Assembly (NCBI GenBank): GCA_013375455.1
Contig: JABXJT010000051.1
Span: forward strand, 1-35,900
Length of the DNA stretch: 35,900 nt
From: Candidatus Helarchaeota archaeon
Lineage (GTDB): Archaea; Asgardarchaeota; Lokiarchaeia; Helarchaeales; HEL-GB-A
Reading direction: 5' to 3'
The notes beneath the pieces were generated by a model. The model searched no databases and was not told the origin of the DNA. It saw nothing but the letters and a program-made list of their open reading frames with translations. A program made the translations under genes and the position numbers. Shown piece after piece: positions 7,850 to 16,311 of this stretch. How positions within the stretch are numbered: position 1 is the stretch's first letter; each line of letters begins with the position of its first letter.

Positions 7850-8001
7850 TTTTACATTAGACCAACACTATTTTCCTAAATCATTATTGGATTCCATTCT
7901 ATTAAAGCAAGAGAGATGCCTGAAAGTATTATTCACATTAATAAGAAAAATTCTCGGGCACAATTTTAATCCATACCATTTTCAACCCATCCATTCCCTT
8001 T

Positions 8002-8023
8002 GTATAAAAATTCTTAGGGTCAA
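8002..8023. repeat. Promoter-like short repeat, copy B
   Basis: The sequence GTATAAAAATTCTTAGGGTC is nearly the same as 5475-5496. On the minus strand both copies are followed, at slightly different distances, by GATGGGTT. In copy A that is the start of the TFE-like reading frame; here no gene follows. Confidence 0.5.
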
Positions 8024-8155
8024 TAGTACGAAATAGTCAGGATTCCTGACAACTTCCTGATCGACAATAAACGCCTTCTCTGCTCATCATTCTAATTCCA
8101 TTTCATTTTTGTAAAATACTTTATCAAAATTCAAATAAAATTTATAAGAACTGAC

Positions 8156-8218
8156 GTGATATCCTACTAAACCGTTCTACTTCAACTCAAACGTTGCTCA
8201 TTTATTTTTATAAAATAA
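8156..8218 (+). promoter_or_regulatory. Promoter with GTGATATCC box, first Tes-like gene
   Basis: GTGATATCC (8156-8164) lies exactly 51 bases before TTTATAAAATAA (8207-8218), a strong TATA-type sequence. The same two elements at the same spacing precede the paralogue at 12141. The box contains the palindrome GATATC and may be a regulator site. The predicted leader is about 80 bases. Confidence 0.55.
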
Positions 8219-8314
8219 TTTATGATTTTTAAAATAAAGATTTAAAAATAACCCAGTGGGGTTATTAAATTAACTTTTCAAAACCATTAAACTAATCTAA
8301 AGATGTGATGAGAT

Positions 8315-9961
8315 ATGGTTACTATCATTCAAAAAACAAGAAGTATTTGCCCAGAATGCCAAGAAATTATAGACGCAGATTACATCGAGGAAGATGGGCA
8401 AGCTTTTATGGTTAAGGAATGTAAAGATCATGGTAAATTTAAGGATCTTGTATCCATCAATGCGAAACATTTTCGCTGGATTCAACAATTCACCTTCAAT
8501 TCTGAAGCGAAGATGTGCAACCCCCAGACGCAGACAGATAAGGGCTGCCCGCTAGATTGCGGGATCTGCGACTTTCACAAGTCTGCACCTGCAATGGCTA
8601 TCACTGACGTGACTTATCGGTGCAATCTCAAGTGTCCCGTGTGTTTTGCTAATGCTTTAACGGAGACCGGGAAAAATATCGAGCCCTCCTTCGAGGAGTT
8701 GCGTAGAATTTATACTCACTTTCGGCAAATCAAACCACAGCCACCAGTCTGCGCATTTTTTAGCGGAGGAGAGCCCACCGTCCGCGAGGATTTCCCGAAA
8801 ATTCTCCGGATGGCAAAGGATTTAGGATATGCGCAACTCCAGGTCGCCACTAATGGAATTCGATTCGCAAAGGACATCAATTATCTCGAAGAATGTATCG
8901 ATGCAGGTCTTAATGCGATGTATCTCCAATTCGATGGCGTTAATGCGGAGGTATATAAGAAAATCCGCGGAGCTGACATCTGGCATATCAAGCAAAAAGT
9001 GATCGAGAACTGCCGAAAGTTGAAATACCATGATGTAATCTTGACACCTACAATCGTCAAAGGGGTCAATGACGATCAAGTTACTAAAATTTTCGATTAT
9101 GCAATAAAAAACATAGATGTGGTTTCAGTAGTTTCTTACCAGCCCATAGCGTTATGTGGTCGCTTCGATCAGGAAAAACTCCTTGAACAGCGCTATACAT
9201 CGTCTCACGTAATGGATGCACTAAACAAGCACACGAATGGACTAATTCCTTGGATGTATCCTATGATAGCATTGGCCCGCTTCGCAAAAGTTGGAGCGTG
9301 GTTGAGCAATTCGGCAGAAACGCTGGAGCTTACCTGTCATTCTATTTGTGGCTACGGAAGTTTTGTCAGTTATGACCCAAACACGAAACAGATTTATGAT
9401 ATGTCTAGCCTCTTTAACATTCCGAAATTCCTCCGGATCACGGAGAAATGGTATGATCGTTTACTGAAAAAACAGAAGAAGAAAAAATACAAGGATGTCT
9501 TCAATTTTGGCCCCATCAGCCGGGGACTCGGTGCGCTCTTGGATCGGGGGGATGTCTCACTGGATAAGGCAAGATTCGCGGCAGACTTGCTTACGACTAT
9601 GCGGAACCCCTTAACCACCGGTGTTAGTATGAGCAACTATATTCAGCGAGCACGACTCTTTATAGAGACCATGATAAACAGTTCGCGAGAGTCATCTGCT
9701 GATTACCTTACCAAGGGGAACAATTTACTGGTTGCTTTAATGCATTTCCAAGATGGGTATAATTTGGACGTGGAACGTACCTCCAGATGTCTGGTGCACT
9801 ATGGATATATTGACCCTAAGTCAAATCTTATTCGTGCGGTACCGTTCTGCCCGATGAATGCCATCCACCGCCCTAGAATCGAGAAAGAGTTGTTAATGGC
9901 CCAAGCCGTGAGCAAAGAAGAAGAAGAAGATGAAGTTCCAATTCCCCAGCTTCATTCATGA
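8315..9961 (+). CDS. Radical SAM protein, tetraether synthase (Tes/MJ0619) family, copy 1
   Basis: The 548-residue product has the domain order of the MJ0619/Tes family. The N-terminal rubredoxin-like part has C12xxC15 and C36xxHG. An auxiliary cluster motif GCPLDCGICDFH (C78, C82, C85) follows. The radical SAM motif C103xxxC107xxC110 (YRCNLKCPVCFA) comes next, then GGEPTVRED and a long C-terminal domain with LTCHSICGYG and VPFCPMN. Tes joins the phytanyl tails of two archaeols to make membrane-spanning GDGT lipids. The MJ0619 family was earlier linked to pterin methylation. The ATG follows a GATGTGATGAG leader. It is very similar along its whole length to the gene at 12141. Family is confident; which lipid reaction each copy performs is not known. 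Confidence 0.85.
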   Translation: MVTIIQKTRSICPECQEIIDADYIEEDGQAFMVKECKDHGKFKDLVSINAKHFRWIQQFTFNSEAKMCNPQTQTDKGCPLDCGICDFHKSAPAMAITDVTYRCNLKCPVCFANALTETGKNIEPSFEELRRIYTHFRQIKPQPPVCAFFSGGEPTVREDFPKILRMAKDLGYAQLQVATNGIRFAKDINYLEECIDAGLNAMYLQFDGVNAEVYKKIRGADIWHIKQKVIENCRKLKYHDVILTPTIVKGVNDDQVTKIFDYAIKNIDVVSVVSYQPIALCGRFDQEKLLEQRYTSSHVMDALNKHTNGLIPWMYPMIALARFAKVGAWLSNSAETLELTCHSICGYGSFVSYDPNTKQIYDMSSLFNIPKFLRITEKWYDRLLKKQKKKKYKDVFNFGPISRGLGALLDRGDVSLDKARFAADLLTTMRNPLTTGVSMSNYIQRARLFIETMINSSRESSADYLTKGNNLLVALMHFQDGYNLDVERTSRCLVHYGYIDPKSNLIRAVPFCPMNAIHRPRIEKELLMAQAVSKEEEEDEVPIPQLHS

Positions 9962-10097
9962 TACTTTTTATTCCCTCCACGTATTTCTAACTATTCTCTG
10001 TCCGTTCGCTAACAAAGTTCTAAGAAAAGAATCTAAATAAATAAGTCAATTGTAATTTCTACTAAAGGGAAATTATAATTTTTGAAGGATGAAAAGA

Positions 10098-10868
10098 ATG
10101 ATACGACAGAGAAAGTATTCTGCATTGGGTTTATTGGCATTTCTGCTCGTGTTTACGGCGCTACCTCCTATGGATGCGGTCAGCTGGGGGGATCCCCTGG
10201 CAACGGACCTAATTGGAGATGGAACCGCGCTGGGTGAGGATATACTTGCGGTTGATGCCCAATATGCTAACGAGTTCACCTATTTCCAATTTCAGCTAAA
10301 CGAGCCGATTATGGCAGATATAGAATACTCTGTTTTCATTGGATATGACAGGAATCTAACCAACGGATTCACGATTTCAGGTACGGATTCAGGCCCAGAC
10401 CTGTATTTAAGATGTAACCCTCAAACTTCTGGTTCTGATACGATAATAGGTATCTATCTCTACATTTCTGGTGGTTCTTCGGCTTGGGTACAGTTTAATG
10501 TGACCGCCAATAACGGCTCCGCAATGACCTGGAGCAACCCTAGCATTGTCCCCTACTTTGCTATACACACATTTGAGAACGGTTCCCAAGCCGATCTCGC
10601 GTTTGGTGTGAATTGGATATGGGTCGTTGGTCAGATGGCAGGCCTTGCGGGGGATGGGTGTTCTTTATACCTCGAATTTAGGACGACAATCGCCGGCACC
10701 GACTGGTGCCCTGATCGCACTGGAAATGCGACCGATTATATCGAGTGGAATTTTTGTATGGAAGAAGGGGTGCCAGGGTGGATTTTCTTCTTAATAATAC
10801 TATTTCCATTAATTGGAATCTGTATTGCTCTAATTATCACTTACAAGCGAAGAGAAGGTAAAATATAA
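10098..10868 (+). CDS. Exported, C-terminally membrane-anchored protein
   Basis: The N-terminus is basic, then hydrophobic (SALGLLAFLLVFTALPPMDA), which is a clear signal peptide with cleavage expected around residue 28. The outer part is rich in Gly, Ser, Thr, Asn and aromatic residues, with several N-x-S/T sites. It ends in one membrane span (WIFFLIILFPLIGICIALII) and the basic tail YKRREGK. An upstream in-frame ATG at 10089 overlaps the ribosome site GAAGGA. The ATG at 10098 sits eight bases after it and is preferred. I recognise no family. Its place between two tetraether-synthase-type genes hints at a cell-envelope role. Confidence 0.7.
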   Translation: MIRQRKYSALGLLAFLLVFTALPPMDAVSWGDPLATDLIGDGTALGEDILAVDAQYANEFTYFQFQLNEPIMADIEYSVFIGYDRNLTNGFTISGTDSGPDLYLRCNPQTSGSDTIIGIYLYISGGSSAWVQFNVTANNGSAMTWSNPSIVPYFAIHTFENGSQADLAFGVNWIWVVGQMAGLAGDGCSLYLEFRTTIAGTDWCPDRTGNATDYIEWNFCMEEGVPGWIFFLIILFPLIGICIALIITYKRREGKI

Positions 10869-11096
10869 TTCTTTACTCCTCAATTTCTAAATAAGCATAT
10901 TTCTAACTATTTCCTGGTCATTTTTACTACCAAGACAAGAGCTCTACTTTTTATATTTTACTCATGTAACCCAACCCCCTCCTCGCATCATCTTGAAATA
11001 TTTTTGGGTGATAAGATGAATTTATCAATAATGTTCTACTAATTAAAGATCAAGGCTTTTTTAAAATAATTAATTGAGGAGATAACTGGTCTGGTA

Positions 11097-11858
11097 TTGG
11101 GCGTCTTTGACGTTTTCAGTTTAATCATGATAGGGATTATCCTGAGTATCTTCATTTTCCTTTATGGAAGAGTGTGGAAGATCGAAGAGGTTCCCCTCAC
11201 TCCCATAAACTTGTACGGGGCTTCCTTCGTTCCGCTTTCTATTGGATTTTTTTGCGGGATACTCTTTCAGGTCGTTGTAGCTTATGAGTTTACACTCCTC
11301 TTTTATGTTCTTATTGCTGGTCAAATTTTGTTAATCATGATTTCGGACAGTTCGGGCGATGAAACGGTGCGAAAACTTCGGTACGGGCGCCTTGCTCTGT
11401 ATTTGATTGGGTATTGCTTAGGGTTTGTAGGAATAATTTTCCTCTATATCCTTGTTTTCCTGCATATGCTTTTTTTTGGAATTTCTTCACTGAGTACTAT
11501 TCGTGTCGACTGGAACGTACTTTTGTTTCTTATAGTTGGGACCATAATATTCATCTCATCACTTTGGGGGTTTAGCAATGAAGAAAAATATTCCCTTCAT
11601 GATACAGAAGGTGAAATGAAGGTAACTGCTTTAGCATTTGCCAATATCGTATTAGCCACGTTTTCATTAGCAACTACAATATGTGGAGTGGTGGTTCTTG
11701 GCGATTTGTTGTTCTGGCATAGACGAACAGGTATGAATTATTTAGCGGGAGTTTTATACCTTCCCATAGGTATTGTTCTATTGATTTTGAGTACGAGGAA
11801 GTTGAGGAGATATCGGAAGCAATTGAATGAAAAAAAATCGATGGTTGAATTAGTATGA
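11097..11858 (+). CDS. Polytopic membrane protein of unknown function
   Basis: The product has 253 residues and about seven hydrophobic segments, near 5-24, 38-57, 62-80, 97-128, 140-158, 175-200 and 210-230, followed by a basic tail. There is no ATG at the beginning. The ribosome site GAGGAGAT (11076-11083) is 13 bases before the TTG at 11097 and 7 bases before an in-frame CTG at 11091, so the start may be TTG or the rarer CTG. I see no motif that names a family. It lies between an exported protein and the second Tes-like gene. Confidence 0.65.
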   Translation: MGVFDVFSLIMIGIILSIFIFLYGRVWKIEEVPLTPINLYGASFVPLSIGFFCGILFQVVVAYEFTLLFYVLIAGQILLIMISDSSGDETVRKLRYGRLALYLIGYCLGFVGIIFLYILVFLHMLFFGISSLSTIRVDWNVLLFLIVGTIIFISSLWGFSNEEKYSLHDTEGEMKVTALAFANIVLATFSLATTICGVVVLGDLLFWHRRTGMNYLAGVLYLPIGIVLLILSTRKLRRYRKQLNEKKSMVELV

Positions 11859-12140
11859 TAAAAAGCAGAAGTAGAACCGCATTCTTTGCAAAGTTCCTTT
11901 AATGATTCATTAATTAAATGAAGAAAAAAAATACGCTGGAATCATCCTATTTTATTCTTATGAAATAATTTATAATGAATAGGCAGAGTTTTTATGCATC
12001 GGTGTGATATCCAATAAAAACAAGCACCTCTTTAAGCATGCTCAAGTAATAGGGTTTATAAAATAAATAATTGAGCAACGAGGTTCCTGACCGAGTTAAT
12101 AAGTGTTTTAATGTTTTAGGCAATAAATAGGAGAACTGTA
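11859..12140 (+). promoter_or_regulatory. Intergenic region with GTGATATCC box and TATA, second Tes-like gene
   Basis: GTGATATCC (12004-12012) precedes TTTATAAAATAA (12055-12066) by 51 bases, identical in sequence and spacing to the element before 8315. The ribosome site AGGAG (12129-12133) ends seven bases before the TTG at 12141. It is 13 bases before the next in-frame ATG at 12147, which favours TTG as the start. I see no other gene here. Confidence 0.55.
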
Positions 12141-13796
12141 TTGGAAATGTCCGATATTATTTACCGTACAACGAGCATATGCCCTGAGTGTCATCAGCGG
12201 ATTCCAGCTGACTATATTGAAGAGGATGGGCAGGTCTTCATGACCAAGGAATGCCCTGACCATGGTCCTTATAAAGATCTTATTTCTATTAATGCGAAAC
12301 ATTTTCGGTGGATCCAGCAGTTTACAATGGATTCCGAAGCGAAGATGTGTACTACTCAGACGCAAAGCAACAAGGGTTGTCCTCTGGATTGTGGGATCTG
12401 CGATTTTCACAAATCCGCACCCGCAATAGCTATAATAGATATTACGTACCGCTGCAATCTTAAATGTCCTATATGTTACGCAGCGGCTGTCAATGAACGA
12501 GGCAAAAACATCGAACCTTCGCTTGAGGATTTGCGTCGGATCTACCAGCATTTTCGGGATATCAAGCCCACCCCTCCTGTCTGTGCCATGTATGCGGGGG
12601 GCGAGCCGACAATTCGCGATGACTTCCCAGAAATTCTCGCGATGACTAGAGATATGGGGTATATCCAACGTCAGGTTGCAAGCAACGGGATTCGGTTCGC
12701 GAAGGACATCAACTTCCTTCAGAAGTGTATTGATGCTGGCATGAACGCGATCTACCTTCAATTCGATGGGATTGGCGATGAAGTTTATGAAAAGACCCGC
12801 GGCGCGAAACTCTGGAAGCTCAAGCAGGAAATAATAGAGAACTGCCGGGAACTGGGCTTCCCGAATGTCTGCCTCGTCCCTACGATTGCTAAAGGCGTGA
12901 ATGACGACCAAATTGGCAATATTATTCAGTTTGCTATGGACAATATTGACATCATATCAGTGATCAGCTTCCAGCCCGTGAGCCTCTGTGGTCGTATTTC
13001 GGATGAAGATCGGATGAAAATGCGGATCACCAGCTCGCACGTTATCGAGAAGGTCAATGAGTTCACCAATGGCGAGACTGGTTGGATGTACCCAATGGTA
13101 GCGCTTAATAAATTTGCTAAGGTGGCTGCTTGGATGAGCGGGGTTAATGAGGAGCTGGAACTGACGTGCCACCCTAATTGTGGCTTTGGAAGCTTCGTTT
13201 TTATCGATCCGAAGACCGGGGCATACCGGGACGTAACCAAGCTCTTCAAGGTGAAACAATTTTTGAAGGTAAGTGAGAAATGGTATAAAAAGGTCTTGGC
13301 AAAACGGGAGGGTAAGGTCAAACCATACCGCAAAATCTTCAATTTCGGTCCCCTGAGTCGCACCATCGGGAGCCTAATGGACCGCACGGAGGAAAACCTA
13401 GACAAAGCACGATTTGCGGCTGAACTCCTCACGACAATGCGGAATCCCCTCACGGATGGGATCGGGAACTTTGCTCAACGCGCAGAGTTATTCCTCAAAG
13501 CCATGCTCAACAGCAGCCGGGCTAGCAGCTCCGACTGGCTGACGAAGGGAAATAACTTGCTCATCGCCATGATGCACTTCCAGGATGGGTATAACATGGA
13601 TCTGGAACGCGCTTCGCGCTGCCTCGTCCATTATGGATACGTGGATCCTAAGACCAATACCGTAAAAGCGGTTCCCTTCTGCCCCATGAACACCATCCAT
13701 CGCGAGCGCATTGAAAACGAACTCCTCATGGCACAAGCCGTGACCAAAGAAGAGAAAGAAGAAGTGCCGGTTCCCGAGATCTTCACTGGCAACTGA
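12141..13796 (+). CDS. Radical SAM protein, tetraether synthase (Tes/MJ0619) family, copy 2
   Basis: The product has 551 residues and is collinear with the gene at 8315, well over half of the residues being identical. All metal-binding motifs are kept: SICPECHQ, KECPDHG, GCPLDCGICDFH, the radical SAM motif YRCNLKCPICYA, GGEPTIRDD, LTCHPNCGFGS and VPFCPMN. The N-terminus is two residues longer if the TTG start is used. Codon choice is more GC-rich than in copy 1 (for example many CTC, GGG and CGC codons), so the two copies have had separate histories or expression levels. One copy may be the tetraether synthase and the other may act on a related lipid or make a different bridge. That split is speculation. 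Confidence 0.85.
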   Translation: MEMSDIIYRTTSICPECHQRIPADYIEEDGQVFMTKECPDHGPYKDLISINAKHFRWIQQFTMDSEAKMCTTQTQSNKGCPLDCGICDFHKSAPAIAIIDITYRCNLKCPICYAAAVNERGKNIEPSLEDLRRIYQHFRDIKPTPPVCAMYAGGEPTIRDDFPEILAMTRDMGYIQRQVASNGIRFAKDINFLQKCIDAGMNAIYLQFDGIGDEVYEKTRGAKLWKLKQEIIENCRELGFPNVCLVPTIAKGVNDDQIGNIIQFAMDNIDIISVISFQPVSLCGRISDEDRMKMRITSSHVIEKVNEFTNGETGWMYPMVALNKFAKVAAWMSGVNEELELTCHPNCGFGSFVFIDPKTGAYRDVTKLFKVKQFLKVSEKWYKKVLAKREGKVKPYRKIFNFGPLSRTIGSLMDRTEENLDKARFAAELLTTMRNPLTDGIGNFAQRAELFLKAMLNSSRASSSDWLTKGNNLLIAMMHFQDGYNMDLERASRCLVHYGYVDPKTNTVKAVPFCPMNTIHRERIENELLMAQAVTKEEKEEVPVPEIFTGN

Positions 13797-13880
13797 ATTT
13801 CCCATTTTAATTATTACTAGCTAATACGAATACAAAGCGTATAATCTGGATCTTCATCTTCGCCCATCATTCTTTTTTGA

Positions 13881-14795
13881 TTACAGAACATATTTTATGA
13901 GATTAAAGATATCCTTTGTAAAGGCAGGTAGCAGATCATTGATCTTGTGGAAATTTTCGCGCAAGGGCGTGAAGAAAATCAAGTAGAAATGGACTTTCAT
14001 GTATTGAATAAGCTTAAAGAAGAGCCACCCTTCCATTTCTACCTCGATGGTATCAGGCGTGAAGAGGTCGTAATTCCGAAGTTTCTCTGCCATGTTTGCG
14101 AAGTAGGGTCCACAGATACGGCAGATATTTCTACTCCCTTCATCATTATATGCTTCACCAATGAGGAGGACATTTTCATCCAGCAGCATGATGGCACTTG
14201 ATTCGGTTTTTTTCTTGAAATCGTTGAGGACTTCTTGAACGACCTCGCCTTTCGGTAGAATTTTTAGGATTCCATCAACAAACGCACGGCTTACGGTGTC
14301 AAAATCGAAGACACTGGTTTCATGGAACGTGAGATCGACAACCTTAGCCAATTCGGAGAACAGATTTTTGACGGTACGTAAAGTTTTCTTAACATCGGGA
14401 AATTCCTTTAAATAGGGATCCGCCTTATGGAGTAAGATTACGATATGCGGATACCGTTCAGGATCTATTTTTTCGAAAACTTCGAGTATATTCAGGAAAT
14501 ACTCGACGGAATCCGTGAAACGGGTCGAATCTTGAATATCGATCACGTAAAATAAGAGATCTGTTCCCACAAAAAATTTTTCTTGGGCAAGATATTCCTC
14601 TCGATATTGCTTCTGGCCTCCCATATCCCAAATTTTGATGGGTAAGCCGAGAATTGTGAAATCTGTTCGCGTGAATTTGATCGTGGGCTTAAGACTTGCT
14701 ATTTGGGCGAACTTTCCCTCCAACGTGTATAAGATAGCGGTTTTTCCCGCATTATCGAGCCCAATGAAAATGGTTTTAATGATGGCTTCGCTCAT
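13881..14795 (-). CDS. Arf/Rag-like small GTPase with C-terminal roadblock-like domain (1)
   Basis: The G domain is complete: G1 GLDNAGKT (12-19), G2 threonine in KPTIKF, G3 WDMGGQ (56-61), G4 HKAD (123-126), G5 ETSVFD (159-164). HK-x-D at G4, instead of NK-x-D, is the Rag/Gtr pattern, while WDxGGQ is Arf-like. Residues about 185-304 form a second domain with alternating strands and helices. It resembles the roadblock/LC7 domain that follows the G domain in Rag GTPases. An in-frame GTG at 14822 would add nine residues. The ATG at 14795 gives the usual short lead to G1, has AAGGA upstream, and is preferred. The gene is divergent from 14904. Confidence 0.85.
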   Translation of the reverse strand: MSEAIIKTIFIGLDNAGKTAILYTLEGKFAQIASLKPTIKFTRTDFTILGLPIKIWDMGGQKQYREEYLAQEKFFVGTDLLFYVIDIQDSTRFTDSVEYFLNILEVFEKIDPERYPHIVILLHKADPYLKEFPDVKKTLRTVKNLFSELAKVVDLTFHETSVFDFDTVSRAFVDGILKILPKGEVVQEVLNDFKKKTESSAIMLLDENVLLIGEAYNDEGSRNICRICGPYFANMAEKLRNYDLFTPDTIEVEMEGWLFFKLIQYMKVHFYLIFFTPLRENFHKINDLLPAFTKDIFNLIKYVL

Positions 14796-14860
14796 ATCGT
14801 TCCACGATTCCTTTAAGATCACTTCAACATGGGGAAATTCCTTTTTAAATTATTCATTCC

Positions 14861-14869
14861 TTATTATAA
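14861..14869 (+). promoter_or_regulatory. TATA box of the wHTH-trxB operon
   Basis: TTATTATAA lies about 40 bases before the ATG at 14904. It falls after an alternative upstream ATG at 14829, which argues that 14904 is the real start and gives a leader of about 10 bases. Confidence 0.45.
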
Positions 14870-14903
14870 GAGTAATGAGCTAAAGTATCTCTCTTGTGAT
14901 CAA

Positions 14904-15260
14904 ATGGCAGAGAAAGAGAAGAAGTCGTTTGAAGATCTATATAACAAAAAGGCTCGCTTGAACGTGATAAAACAGGGGATTTTATTGTATCTCAACCACG
15001 TGGAGAAAGGCGAGCGTGATAAAATTGTAAGTAAGTTGTCTGATTTACAAATCGATGAAAATCCCTATGAAGTGTATCGTGGGGGTAAGAGTAAACAGGT
15101 TGTGGTGCAGCCGACGCCTGAGGAAATTACTTACTGTCTCAATTATTTGAAAGATAAAGAATTGATTACTTATGACGAACATCGAAAGATATGGATCATT
15201 ACAGCAGCAGAGGGGAAAAAGAAGAAGGGTCCAACATTAGAAGACTTTTTCGATCAATAA
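14904..15260 (+). CDS. Small winged-helix-like protein
   Basis: The 118-residue product has no signal peptide. Its N-terminal helices (KARLNVIKQGILLYLNHVEK) and the segment EEITYCLNYLKDKELITYDEHRK look like a recognition helix with a wing. The C-terminus is charged (GKKKKGPTLEDFFDQ). A DNA- or protein-binding winged-helix role is possible but unproven. It is followed after 23 bases by thioredoxin reductase and is probably co-transcribed, so it could be a redox-linked regulator. A frame extension to the ATG at 14829 would overlap the promoter and adds no conserved-looking sequence. Confidence 0.6.
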   Translation: MAEKEKKSFEDLYNKKARLNVIKQGILLYLNHVEKGERDKIVSKLSDLQIDENPYEVYRGGKSKQVVVQPTPEEITYCLNYLKDKELITYDEHRKIWIITAAEGKKKKGPTLEDFFDQ

Positions 15261-15283
15261 CAACTCATACTTGGGGAAAGCTC

Positions 15284-16234
15284 ATGTCGGTCGATTATGA
15301 TTTAGTAATTATTGGGGCTGGCGCCGCCGGCTTGACCGCGGGCATCTATGCTGGGCGCTATGGATTGAAGACTGCAATTTTTGAAAAATTGACAGTCGGT
15401 GGGCAGCTAGCTCTAACCCCTTTAATTGAAAATTACCCAGGATATAAGGCTATTTCCGGCCCTGAACTTGCAGATCTAATGAAAGAACATGCCGAAGGAG
15501 CAGGTGCCGAAGTTTTTGAAGTAACCGAAGTGATGGACATTAACAGAGAAGGTGAAAATTTCAAGATCACCACGGTTGATGCGGATGAATTCACTGCAAA
15601 AGCCGTCATATTAACCGCAGGGTCCAATCCTCGCAAGCTGAGCGTCCCTGGAGAGGAGGAATTGACCGGGCGTGGCGTAAGTTACTGTGCGATGTGTGAC
15701 GCCCCCTTCTTCAAGAACAAAAAAGTCATCGTAGTCGGAGGTGGCAATACCGCGGTTGTCAGCGCTAAATATCTGTCTGATCTAGGTTCCGACGTGCGTT
15801 TGCTTCATCGGCGAGGCACGACCCGCGGTGAAGAAACCATCAAACAAGAATTAATGCAACAAAACGTGCAGTTTCTATGGAACTCCGTCGTCAAGGAAAT
15901 TAAAGGTGAAGAGAAAGTCAAGGCGGTAACCGTTGATACCCAAGGTGAAATCAGAGATGTGGAGACAGACGGAATCTTCATCCATGTCGGCGACGTTCCG
16001 AACAATGAATTAGCAAAAAAACTGGGACTTGAACTGGATGAGGAAGGTTTCGTGGTCGTGAATGCCCGTGCTGAAACTAATGTAGAAGGTGTTTTTGCGG
16101 CCGGTGACATTACTGGTGGAATTCTTCAGGTCTCTACTGCCGTGGGTGAGGGCACCATTGCCGCTGTCAATGCCTACCTCTACATCAAAGGCGGCTGGTA
16201 TGGGGCAAAACAAGCGAAAGATTGGAGCGATTAA
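15284..16234 (+). CDS. trxB: Thioredoxin reductase
   Basis: The 316-residue flavoprotein is of normal length. The FAD-binding motif is GAGAAGLTAGIYAGRYG near the N-terminus. The redox-active pair is C-A-M-C in VSYCAMCDAPFF. The NADPH-binding motif is VVGGGNTAVVSAKYLSDLG with HRR following. The FAD C-terminal motif is GVFAAGDITGG. The enzyme reduces thioredoxin-like partners with NAD(P)H in the cytosol. The ATG at 15284 follows GGGGAAAG at about five bases; longer frames upstream overlap the preceding gene and are not needed. No thioredoxin gene is in the window. Confidence 0.95.
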   Translation: MSVDYDLVIIGAGAAGLTAGIYAGRYGLKTAIFEKLTVGGQLALTPLIENYPGYKAISGPELADLMKEHAEGAGAEVFEVTEVMDINREGENFKITTVDADEFTAKAVILTAGSNPRKLSVPGEEELTGRGVSYCAMCDAPFFKNKKVIVVGGGNTAVVSAKYLSDLGSDVRLLHRRGTTRGEETIKQELMQQNVQFLWNSVVKEIKGEEKVKAVTVDTQGEIRDVETDGIFIHVGDVPNNELAKKLGLELDEEGFVVVNARAETNVEGVFAAGDITGGILQVSTAVGEGTIAAVNAYLYIKGGWYGAKQAKDWSD

Positions 16235-16311
16235 TTACTCAATATTTTATAGAAACCTAATAAAAGGAGTATTACAATATCTTAGTAGGGATTATTAACT
16301 AGTAATCACGG

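Larger units (their letters stand above)
7850..8314. other. Gene-free region between tnpB and the first Tes-like gene
   Basis: This 465-base AT-rich stretch holds no supported gene. It contains a promoter-like repeat (8002-8023), the GTGATATCC box and TATA box of the next gene, and an A/T-rich leader. I saw no tRNA or other structured RNA. The left end of the TnpB element presumably lies in its first part, but I could not identify terminal hairpins. Confidence 0.6.

Noticed and set aside
9962..11096. Similar short sequence TATTTCTAACTATT after two genes (about 9980 and 10899)
   Set aside because: Only about 14 bases match, in AT-rich 3' regions; too short to call a repeat or terminator family.
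12108..12911. Long minus-strand frame of 267 codons opposite the second Tes-like gene
   Set aside because: It is a shadow of a GC-richer gene, lacks a promoter, and an analogous antisense frame appears opposite copy 1.
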